The translations under genes and the position numbers were made by a program. Below are positions 8,671 through 16,798 of a DNA stretch of 64,000 nucleotides, piece after piece; the first letter of the stretch is position 1; every line of letters starts with the position of its first letter. The notes under the pieces are model-generated. The model was not told the origin of the DNA and made no database searches. It saw only the letters and a program-made list of their open reading frames with translations. Source of the stretch: Fischerella sp. PCC 9605 (lineage in GTDB: Bacteria > Cyanobacteriota > Cyanobacteriia > Cyanobacteriales > Nostocaceae); NCBI RefSeq assembly GCF_000517105.1, contig NZ_KI912149.1, forward strand, positions 713,208 to 777,207, in the 5' to 3' direction.

Positions 8671-11600
8671 CAGGCGTCTGCTGAGTCGGGAAAACCTGAC
8701 TATTTTTTTGCTGAGTCCCTGGCTTTTGTTCTTGGCTGCGGTTCCAGATAAGTAAACCAGTAATTGCTACCAGCAACAATGCAATTATCCACAATGCACC
8801 ATTGATTCTAGGACGATTTTCGGTTGGTTGATTGGTAATTTCTGGTGGACTAGGCGCGGTATCGGGAATGCGATCGCCAGCTGCATCCGACGGAATCACA
8901 ATAGTAATATCATCTTCAATAGCACTGGGGCGATCGCTCTGTTTTTCTGTATTAATGATTATGGCTTCTGGCTGTGACTGGGAATCCTCAGTTATGGCAA
9001 AGGGAAGAGGTGCCCAAAAAAGAGCTTTGGCGAGTGCTTCTAAACCAGCGGGGTGAGTAAAGTAGGTGAGGTGGTCGCAGGCTGGATCTGGTAATAGTAT
9101 TCTAGGCTGGGGTAAGCGGTTAGGATTGACAGCTTTGATGCTGGCGAGAGTAACGGCAATGTCGTTAGGTTGCTCAAAAAACACTCGGTCTACTACTCTA
9201 TCTACAGCTTGACCAAACAGCTTTTGCAGCAAGCGCTGCACAGGACTAGATTGTTTGGCTGGCTGAATTTCTGTGGCTGCCGGAACCAGCGACCTGTCAC
9301 CGGCAATAATTGTATAAGGAACGTGAGGATCTGGATTCTCGGCAAGTTGTGCTAGGACAGTAGAATCTGGCTGCATTTGCTCAAGGGAAAAATCGTTAGC
9401 TTCCAGATATTCCAATAATTCAGCTACTATCTTTGCAGGCCAAACAATCGCCGAAAGTTGATTCAAAGCGAACCCCAAGGCTGCGAACACCAAATCTTGT
9501 ACGGCGGGCCAGGGAGAACCAGCGTTGGGTGTGCCTAACATGACTAAATGTTGCACGACTTGATGACCACCTTCTCGTTCGATAAACCAACGAGACACCA
9601 AACCACCCATAGAGTGAGCAACAATATGCAACTCTTTGCCGTGGTTTGCTCCTAAGCCGATTGCGTGTAAACGTTGTCCTAAAAGTCGAGCATTCTCCTC
9701 AATAGTTGTCTGAATATTTTCGTAGTCAAATGTTAAAACTAAGTCATACAAATCTTTGATTGGACACTTTTGCTCATCTACTTCAACTAAGGCTGTTTCG
9801 ATACTGGGAACCTGAGATTCGGTGTCGCCAATAATGCCATGGATGTAGAGGAGAATTCGCTTAGCTTGGGCAACTTTTGCTTTGACTTGCTCGATATTTT
9901 TTTCGTATATTACTTGATCGTTTTCACCAACTGTGGCAACAGCTAAAATTGGGTAATCAAATCTTCTTCCAAGTTTGCGACAAATTACTTTTTCAAAAAA
10001 GATACGAATTGACCCTTGCAAACTCCGACTGCTTTCTAATGGTTGGGGTAATCGTTCGATTGTAATCTCTGTTTTACCATCGGGAGTCTTCTTGCCTTTG
10101 CCTAGAGGTAAGAAAAATTCCCCATCGTAACTCAATGGTAAAAGGTATTCGTTATCTGCTATTTCTCGATCAACCAGTAATTTGAGAGGTGCTTGTTTTG
10201 TGACAACAGTGTAATCTCCTACGTCACTTAGTTCCAAACCAGTCAAGCCAGGATCGCTGCCTCGGCTGGTGGTAAATTGGAAGGGTTCGGCAACGGTAGG
10301 TTGTTGTCGCAATAGAGAAGGAAAAATTACATTTCCTAAGTCTCTACTAGTTTGCGATACGGTTGTGAGATTAACTTTTGCTTGCAAACTGGCATGTGGT
10401 AGCACTTCTACCAAACCATTATGCAATTGGATGCTGCGATCGCTCTGCAATGATTTGGCATCCTGTGGACGCACAATGGTAACAGCTACTTCCTGCGTCA
10501 TCCAATCATCATAGTTGCCTCTAGCTCTAGTTTTGATGGCATTGCGATCGCCAACTCCCTCAATTAAAATCCCCAGAGTACCTCTTCCTCCTAGAGAACG
10601 TTTTGGTGAAGGTGGATTTAAGCCATCTTGTTCTAGCAAACTAGCATCAAATTCAGTCGTGCTAGCAATCAACTTAAATATATCTTTGTACTCAGTCACA
10701 CCCTGTGCCAAAAATTCATTTGGGATGATAAAGCCTAGCTCATCACTTGCGATTGTGACGTTACTTTCACTTCCTTTGGGTGCAAGTCGAACACTACTTC
10801 TTTCAGCAAAACAGGGAACATTTACTGCGTAGTTTTCTGAGAGAATTATGACATTACAGTAGAGAGTTTTATCGCTGTTATTCGTGAGTCTAACTTGGAC
10901 AGTTGGTGATATCCACTCGCCATTTTCATTGGTGTACTCAACCCGCATTTCTGAAGCCGATAAAGATTCTTGTCGTCCCGAAAGGACAATAATCTCCATT
11001 TTGATATCATCAGATTGAATGCGACTGGTAGCGGGGCTTTTGAGTTGCAGAATGTTTTGCCAACGGGCAATATGTTCTAAACGCTGAATCGCTTTAGAGG
11101 CAAAGTAAGGTGTGTAACCTATCTGAGTAGGTCTTTCTGGAAAGGGGGCGACTACAGGACGATTATTGCTAGGTTGTATAATCCAATACTGACCATTGTC
11201 AGCAAGCAGGTAGTAATCTGCGTCTTCTGGTTCTTCGACTTGCTGCACGTATAAAGAAGGTTGTCTGCTTGGGCCAGCAGTCAGAAGTGCTTGATGCGCC
11301 AGTTCTATGCCTTCGGCTTCACTGGCATCGCCTTTGAGATAAACTTGCAGAGGAGGTATTGGTAAGCTTGTAACTACTGCCCAATAACTAGCATTTTCCA
11401 GTAGGCGATCGCCTCCACTAATAATCTCTACCTTACTTGTTTGTGGCAACACTTGCGTAACACGTGCTTCACCTAAAGCAGTTCCTAAGTCGCGTAACTG
11501 TTCAGGTGTACTACCAGCAGGAAAAATAGCTAATAAAGTATCTGCACCATGCGAGGGTTTGGGAATACCATGAAGGACGCCACCGTCAATTACCCAACTA

Positions 11601-12547
11601 TTTTCGTTGTAGCTGTGAGTCAAGGTGAAGTAGTGAGAACGTTCCGCGATCGCACCACCCAAGAATGGTTTGTCTAATTCCTGTAGATCGATCGCTTCAA
11701 TTTGCGGTGACTGATCTCTGACTTTGCCACTCACCAACGCATTCAGATTTCTAGCTAAATCCCGATACGTAATACTACCACTTGTCCGTTCTAGTGCGTG
11801 CAGCAAAAAGTATGAAAAAGCACCGCGGGATTTACCATCTTCTCCTTTATACTCTTTCGCTAACTCATAGTCTCGACACGCAGATAACACAACATGCTTG
11901 CCTTTAGGCAATACCACCCCAGTCATCTTCTTGTCCAAGCTGCGAGAAGTATGCAACACTTCCTCGAATGCTGTTTGGTCATCAGCGAAAATAAAACTGC
12001 TCAAAGGTCGTTCGCGATTATCTAGAGGAGCCTGACGCACAGTGACTTCTGGGTCTCTTGTTCCCGAACCAGAGTGACAGCAGTCCAAAATCACCACCAC
12101 ATGAGGATTTTTCTCGGCAACTTTAGAAATGAGGTAGGCTATCTCTTTATCTGCTAAGTCTCGACTACCTGCTGTACGGCTATCGTAACAAACCAAAGTT
12201 TCATCCAAACGATCTGGTTCTAAGTTCCAAAATTCCTGTGGTGACTTTTCTTGCGCGCCATGACCGGCATAGTAAAACAGTACAACGTCTTCACTGTCAG
12301 CATTGCAAAGATGCTGCCGAAAGCCATTAATTATCGCCTGACGAGTGGCATTTTCATTGATGAGTATCCAAGGTTGATCTGTTGGTTCTACCAAATTCCA
12401 TTCGCGATCGCGAGCAACTCGCTCCCGCAGATATGCTTCTACCGCACTGATATCGTTAACGCAACCTTGCAAAGACGGTATTGGCACAATTGAGGCAGGA
12501 TCGTATTCGTCAATGCCGACTAGTAGTGCGTAAATGTTTTTAGCCAT
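8657..12547 (-). CDS. Orthocaspase (C14) fused to an alpha/beta-hydrolase
   Basis: 1296 aa. The N-terminal caspase p20-like domain (about 4-290) has catalytic His96 (YYAGHGAQ) and Cys157 (DCCHSGSG), the dyad of clan CD metacaspase-like peptidases. A DUF4384-like, beta-rich middle part (about 300-820) follows. Then comes an alpha/beta-hydrolase of the PGAP1/lipase type (about 880-1190) with an oxyanion region (LLYIHGIIGD), nucleophile Ser979 (AHSMGG) and a candidate His in CDHLTYF. One transmembrane helix (NGALWIIALLLVAITGLLIW, about 1250-1270) is near the end. Likely role: membrane-anchored stress or cell-death type protease with a lipase or esterase partner domain (inference). About residue 650 a repeat-encoded stretch (PPSPKRSLGGRG) interrupts the middle region. 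The protein probably lost a C-terminal GUN4 domain (see 8431-8670). Confidence 0.9.
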   Translation of the reverse strand: MAKNIYALLVGIDEYDPASIVPIPSLQGCVNDISAVEAYLRERVARDREWNLVEPTDQPWILINENATRQAIINGFRQHLCNADSEDVVLFYYAGHGAQEKSPQEFWNLEPDRLDETLVCYDSRTAGSRDLADKEIAYLISKVAEKNPHVVVILDCCHSGSGTRDPEVTVRQAPLDNRERPLSSFIFADDQTAFEEVLHTSRSLDKKMTGVVLPKGKHVVLSACRDYELAKEYKGEDGKSRGAFSYFLLHALERTSGSITYRDLARNLNALVSGKVRDQSPQIEAIDLQELDKPFLGGAIAERSHYFTLTHSYNENSWVIDGGVLHGIPKPSHGADTLLAIFPAGSTPEQLRDLGTALGEARVTQVLPQTSKVEIISGGDRLLENASYWAVVTSLPIPPLQVYLKGDASEAEGIELAHQALLTAGPSRQPSLYVQQVEEPEDADYYLLADNGQYWIIQPSNNRPVVAPFPERPTQIGYTPYFASKAIQRLEHIARWQNILQLKSPATSRIQSDDIKMEIIVLSGRQESLSASEMRVEYTNENGEWISPTVQVRLTNNSDKTLYCNVIILSENYAVNVPCFAERSSVRLAPKGSESNVTIASDELGFIIPNEFLAQGVTEYKDIFKLIASTTEFDASLLEQDGLNPPSPKRSLGGRGTLGILIEGVGDRNAIKTRARGNYDDWMTQEVAVTIVRPQDAKSLQSDRSIQLHNGLVEVLPHASLQAKVNLTTVSQTSRDLGNVIFPSLLRQQPTVAEPFQFTTSRGSDPGLTGLELSDVGDYTVVTKQAPLKLLVDREIADNEYLLPLSYDGEFFLPLGKGKKTPDGKTEITIERLPQPLESSRSLQGSIRIFFEKVICRKLGRRFDYPILAVATVGENDQVIYEKNIEQVKAKVAQAKRILLYIHGIIGDTESQVPSIETALVEVDEQKCPIKDLYDLVLTFDYENIQTTIEENARLLGQRLHAIGLGANHGKELHIVAHSMGGLVSRWFIEREGGHQVVQHLVMLGTPNAGSPWPAVQDLVFAALGFALNQLSAIVWPAKIVAELLEYLEANDFSLEQMQPDSTVLAQLAENPDPHVPYTIIAGDRSLVPAATEIQPAKQSSPVQRLLQKLFGQAVDRVVDRVFFEQPNDIAVTLASIKAVNPNRLPQPRILLPDPACDHLTYFTHPAGLEALAKALFWAPLPFAITEDSQSQPEAIIINTEKQSDRPSAIEDDITIVIPSDAAGDRIPDTAPSPPEITNQPTENRPRINGALWIIALLLVAITGLLIWNRSQEQKPGTQQKNSQVFPTQQTPVAKI

Positions 12548-12635
12548 AATGATTGCTACTCCACTCTGTCAGGCTTTTTCAATTGATGGGTGATAGTTGA
12601 TAGAACTTATGCGCTATGTCACAAATAAATGTTTT

Positions 12636-12688
12636 CTTTGTGTCTTGGTGGTTGAAAAATATGTTTTATTAACCACCAAGACACAAAG
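12636..12688. repeat. ACCACCAAGACAC hairpin repeat, copy 1
   Basis: CTTTGTGTCTTGGTGGTT and its exact complement are separated by 17 AT-rich bases. Further copies are at 16655-16718, 30690-30759 and, split by an insertion, 35671-35994. The surrounding gap 12548-12862 holds nothing else I recognise. The hairpin lies upstream of the caspase gene and downstream of the VOC gene on the same strand. Confidence 0.9.
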
Positions 12689-12862
12689 ACACCAAGCTAG
12701 AATGTAAATTTACAGTCCTAATTTCACAAGAGTTGCTGATTCAACTACCCCATCAACAGTTGTAGTATTGTTCGCGCATCACTATACTGACGAAATTTAT
12801 AATACAGTATTTGTGAAGCTGTCGGGTCTTGAGACTAAATACTAGTTATGGTGCATTACACG

Positions 12863-13891
12863 TTAATTACTAATTAAAGTCCAGAAGTACCCATCGGGTG
12901 CAACGAAAGAAAAACTTGGTTCTCCAAACTCATTTTCTACGATAGTTGTGAACTGTTGCACTGGGCTTGCTTTGATGCGATCGCTAAATTGATTTAGTCC
13001 TCTGACTCGGTAAGTGTACAAACACATTCCCAAGCTGCCGGGTTGTGCTGCCTCAAAGTGCGAATCTATATTCATAGAATCGGGAAAACGAATAATATAA
13101 AGTCTGCCACTACGCGCTGCCATAAAGTCGGTCGTAGAAGAACGCGGATCGTCAAAGGCTGTCACAAAAAACTTTTCACCTGGTTGGAGATCAAATATTT
13201 CCCGGCCTGCTAGTGATGATTCGTAGCTAGTCTCGACATCATCACGCACTCGCAATAAACCTAACACTTCGTCATAAAACTTCAACTTTTCTTTGCTGTC
13301 ATCTTGAATTACCATCCCCATGTGAGTAAACTGACTAGTTTTAAAAGGAGAATCAATATTAATATTTCCGTAATCGGGGAGCGTATAGCCAAACCTTTGA
13401 AACAAAACCTGTCGCGCTAATGGTTGCAGCAGCAGCATTTCTCGCACCCCAATCATGGTATCGGCAAATGGACGGCTTTTCCTTTCTTTGTTATAGATGA
13501 CCTCCCAGTGGGGGTGAGTAAACCGGAGTGGATACCCAGCTGCTTTTGCCTCTTCTGCATGATTTAGGATATTCAAAATATCTGTGGTTAAGGTCGTGGC
13601 CCAGCGATTACCCTTCACTTTCATTGACCCCATCCCCAACCCAGTGTTGGTGGGATGTTGCCAAATCATTAAACGAATCAAACCATGATCTGCATCTTGG
13701 TGGTAAAGACGAATCGAGCGTAAAGGCGAGTCTACACCATACAATAGTTTCGCTATAGCTGCTGGTAATTCTCCCTCTTGACCAACGCGATAGCCGAATT
13801 GCTCCCAATATTGAATTGCAGTAATTGCTTCTGGGACGCCAATACACACTTCATATATGCCTTCGATTACAATTTGTTGTCCCTGATTCAT
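12863..13891 (-). CDS. VOC (glyoxalase/bleomycin-resistance fold) protein
   Basis: 342 aa with two vicinal-oxygen-chelate modules. The first (about 8-125) contains IYEVCIGVPEAITAIQYWEQ and WEQFGY. The second (about 185-340) contains FTHMGMVIQDDSKEKLKFYD, VLGL, and ends FSFVAPDGYFWTL, the typical last strand. VOC proteins are metal-dependent lyases, isomerases or dioxygenases, or non-enzymatic binding proteins. The substrate cannot be inferred, and the metal ligands are not clearly assignable from sequence alone. It is transcribed alone; a 548-base repeat-rich region separates it from the divergent diguanylate cyclase gene. Family confident, function unknown. Confidence 0.8.
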   Translation of the reverse strand: MNQGQQIVIEGIYEVCIGVPEAITAIQYWEQFGYRVGQEGELPAAIAKLLYGVDSPLRSIRLYHQDADHGLIRLMIWQHPTNTGLGMGSMKVKGNRWATTLTTDILNILNHAEEAKAAGYPLRFTHPHWEVIYNKERKSRPFADTMIGVREMLLLQPLARQVLFQRFGYTLPDYGNINIDSPFKTSQFTHMGMVIQDDSKEKLKFYDEVLGLLRVRDDVETSYESSLAGREIFDLQPGEKFFVTAFDDPRSSTTDFMAARSGRLYIIRFPDSMNIDSHFEAAQPGSLGMCLYTYRVRGLNQFSDRIKASPVQQFTTIVENEFGEPSFSFVAPDGYFWTLISN

Positions 13892-14079
13892 AGTTTGTTA
13901 AATATGTGCAACAAATGTTTAAATTCAATCAACCTTGAGTAAAAATACCTGAGTTTGTTTCAAAGTTAGGTTATTTTGGGCTTTGCCGGAAAATCTTAAT
14001 GAGTAAAAATAACTAAAATTTTTCCATAGGTGTTTTTTCGGCACACCACTATCATTGTCGCTGTTAGTGGTCAATTGTG

Positions 14080-14300
14080 AAAAAAGGGAATGGGGAGGTG
14101 GGGAGTGGGGGAGTGGGGGGAAATGTAGAGACGCGCCATGGCGCGTCTGGGAGAGTGGGGGATGGGGAGATGGGGAGATGGGGAGAATAACCACTAACCA
14201 ATGTACAGACGTGCCATGGCACGTCTCTACAACCACTAACTACTAACCACTAACCAATGACAAATGACTATTGACTATTGACTATTGACCGGATTTTTAC
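14080..14300. repeat. STRR tract with two nested GAGACG palindromes
   Basis: G-rich heptamers (GAGTGGG, GATGGGGA; about 14089-14185) are followed by ACCACTA and TGACTAT heptamers (14190-14290). Two palindromes are nested in them: 14125-14148 (GTAGAGACGCGCCATGGCGCGTCT) is described by its core GCGCCATGGCGC, and 14203-14230 has core GTGCCATGGCAC. The remainder of the gap 13892-14439 shows no gene; any promoter for the downstream cyclase must lie in the AT-rich 14300-14430. Confidence 0.85.
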
Positions 14301-14439
14301 TTACTAGATTCTGCCTAAAGAAAAAGTTAAAAAAATTGCAGGTGCAAAAAAGCCAAGTATAAAATTTACGCATCTATCAAAAGACTGAATTTTAACTACG
14401 AGTTTTTAACTACGAGTTTTCAACTTTCGTGAAACAAAG

Positions 14440-16650
14440 GTGCGTGCGGTGTATCAGCAATACGGACATTGCTACCTATGTCAGCCAAATTTAGTGTGGC
14501 TGCATGTTTTATCGGACTCTACGATCGCGCTCGCCTATTACCTCATCCCTATTATGCTTGTCTATTTTGTTCGCAAGCGGCAAGATTTCCCTTGCAAGTG
14601 GATTCTCGGGATAATTGCGGCATTGATTGTAGCTGGTGGCACTACCCATTTGATGGAAATTTGGACGTTCTGGCATCCTACCTATAAGTTGCTGGGGTTT
14701 TTCAAAGCCATCACGGCTTCTGGTTCACTGTGCGCGACTATGGTATTGGTGCGATCGCTTCCAAAAGTTCTTGCTATTCCCAATCTGGCAGAACTGAAGA
14801 AAGCGAACCAACAGCTTGAACTTGAAATCAATGATCGCCTTTTAGCCGAAGAAGCATTACGCGAGAGTAAAGAGCGCTTCCACAATGCCTTTGACTACGC
14901 TGCAATTGGCATGGCACTGGTGGGACTAGATGGTAGTTGGCTTCAAGTTAATCATTCTTTGTGCGAAATTGTCGGTTATTCGGAACAAGAATTACTCTCC
15001 ACGACTTGTCAAGAAATTACCCATCCAGACGACTGCGATACCGATCTTAACTACATACACCAACTGCTAACTGGCGAGATTCGCTGTTATCACATGGAGA
15101 AGCGGTATATACACAAGCTTGGACATGTGGTATGGATTCTGTTGAGTGGATCGCTAGTGTGCGACATTCACGGTCAACCATTGTACTTGATCGCCCAGAT
15201 TCAAGACATTACCGAGCGCAAGCACGTGGAACAGACTTTACAACAACAAGCTTGCATTTTTGAAAATATCTCCGATGGTGTAATTGTGACAGACTTGTCA
15301 GGTCGCATCATTGATTGGAATCGAGCCGCAGAAAAGATGTTCGGTTATACCAAAACAGAGGTATCAGGCAAAACGTTGGGTATTTTGCACAAGCCAGAAG
15401 AGTCTGCTGTAGTGACACAGCAAATCATGGATGAGTTGCTCAGTACAAATCGTTGGGATGGTGAAATTAAGTTTATCCGTAAGGATGGAACTGAAGGCGT
15501 ATGCGAAACAGTATTCGTGCCACTATACAACGAACAAGGTCAGCCCAGCGCAACTATTGGTGTCAACCGCAATATTACGGAACGCAAGCAAGCAGAAGCA
15601 GCGTTGCACAAAGCCAACGAGCAACTCACCTGTTGGGTGCAAGAACTAGAACAGCGCAACCGTGAAATTGCCTTACTCAGCGAAATGAGTGATATCTTGC
15701 AAGCTTGCTTGACAGTAGAAGAGGCGTATAAGGTAATTACTCAGTTAGTCCAACCTTTATTTCCGGAAACCTCAGGTGGAGTGTTTATTATTAGTTCGTC
15801 AAAACACTTAGTCGAGGCTGTGACTGTTTGGGGTGACTCAATCTTAGCAAGTAAGAAAGTATTTTCACCCAAGCAATGCTGGGCGCTGCGACGGGGGCGA
15901 TCGCATTTTGCCGCATCTGGCGATCGCGGTTTACACTGTACCCACATTGAGGAAGACATATTCAGCGGCGAAGCTCTCTGCGTACCAATGATGGCACAAG
16001 GCGAAGCTTTGGGTATGCTGCATTTGCATTCACAACACAAAGGACAATTTACAACAGCCAAACAACAGCTAGCCTCTGCGGTTGCTGAACGCATAGCACT
16101 AGCTTTGGCAAACCTCAGACTCAACGAAGCTTTACAACAGCAGAGTATCCGCGATCCTCTCACAGGTTTATTTAATCGCCGCTATCTAGAAGAATCTTTA
16201 GAAAGAGAAGTAAGCCGAGCTGAACGCAACCAGCAACGAGTAGGAATTATCATGATTGACGTTGACCATTTTAAAAGTTTCAATGACACATTTGGTCATG
16301 AAGCAGGCGATATTGTGTTGCGCGAACTCGGTGGATTTTTAAAAAAGCAAGTCCGCAAGGCTGATATAGCCTGTCGTTATGGCGGTGAAGAGATGTTGTT
16401 GATTTTGCCAGAAACATCTTTAGAAGTTTGTCAAGAACGCGCTGAGCGAATCCGCCAAGGAGTTAAGCACTTGGATGTACAGCATCAACGTCAGAAATTA
16501 GGCAACATTACATTGTCCTTGGGAGTAGCAATGTTCCCAGAACACGGAATGACGGGTGCAGCAGTAATTGAAGCCGCTGATGCTGCACTTTATATTGCCA
16601 AAAAAACGGGGCGCGATCGCGTTGTTATGGCTCAATCTCAATTTGAGTAG
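14440..16650 (+). CDS. Ethylene-receptor-like membrane domain, PAS-PAS-GAF diguanylate cyclase
   Basis: 736 aa from a GTG start; no in-frame ATG fits. Residues about 20-120 form three membrane helices resembling the ETR1 ethylene-binding domain: Asp at LHVLSDSTIALAYY, IPIMLVYFVRKR, then AGGTTHLMEIWTF. Two PAS modules (about 142-270, 275-390), a coiled linker, GAF (about 415-565) and a GGDEF domain (about 575-735, DPLTGLFNRRY, RYGGEEM) follow. GGEE(F/M) is compatible with cyclic-di-GMP synthesis. In ETR1 Cys65 and His69 bind copper. Here His70 is kept but the Cys position is Gly66, so copper and ethylene binding in the known manner is doubtful. It is monocistronic, with a hairpin repeat directly after the stop. 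Confidence 0.9.
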   Translation: MRAVYQQYGHCYLCQPNLVWLHVLSDSTIALAYYLIPIMLVYFVRKRQDFPCKWILGIIAALIVAGGTTHLMEIWTFWHPTYKLLGFFKAITASGSLCATMVLVRSLPKVLAIPNLAELKKANQQLELEINDRLLAEEALRESKERFHNAFDYAAIGMALVGLDGSWLQVNHSLCEIVGYSEQELLSTTCQEITHPDDCDTDLNYIHQLLTGEIRCYHMEKRYIHKLGHVVWILLSGSLVCDIHGQPLYLIAQIQDITERKHVEQTLQQQACIFENISDGVIVTDLSGRIIDWNRAAEKMFGYTKTEVSGKTLGILHKPEESAVVTQQIMDELLSTNRWDGEIKFIRKDGTEGVCETVFVPLYNEQGQPSATIGVNRNITERKQAEAALHKANEQLTCWVQELEQRNREIALLSEMSDILQACLTVEEAYKVITQLVQPLFPETSGGVFIISSSKHLVEAVTVWGDSILASKKVFSPKQCWALRRGRSHFAASGDRGLHCTHIEEDIFSGEALCVPMMAQGEALGMLHLHSQHKGQFTTAKQQLASAVAERIALALANLRLNEALQQQSIRDPLTGLFNRRYLEESLEREVSRAERNQQRVGIIMIDVDHFKSFNDTFGHEAGDIVLRELGGFLKKQVRKADIACRYGGEEMLLILPETSLEVCQERAERIRQGVKHLDVQHQRQKLGNITLSLGVAMFPEHGMTGAAVIEAADAALYIAKKTGRDRVVMAQSQFE

Positions 16651-16654
16651 AATA

Positions 16655-16718
16655 CTTGGTGTCTTTGTGCCTTTGTGGTTGAAAAAATTTCAAACCACCA
16701 AGACACTAAGACACCAAG
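16655..16718. repeat. ACCACCAAGACAC hairpin repeat, copy 2
   Basis: The left arm CTTGGTGTCTTTGTGCCTTTG and right arm CCACCAAGACACTAAGACAC pair imperfectly around an A/T loop. It begins 4 bases after the cyclase stop codon, so it may serve as its terminator. Confidence 0.85.
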
Positions 16719-16798
16719 GAAAAGTTAACCGAACTGCATTGGGAGTGAGGTTCTTTTAGCGGTATATTCAAAAAAGTTTTTAGGTAAATCTGTTGTTT

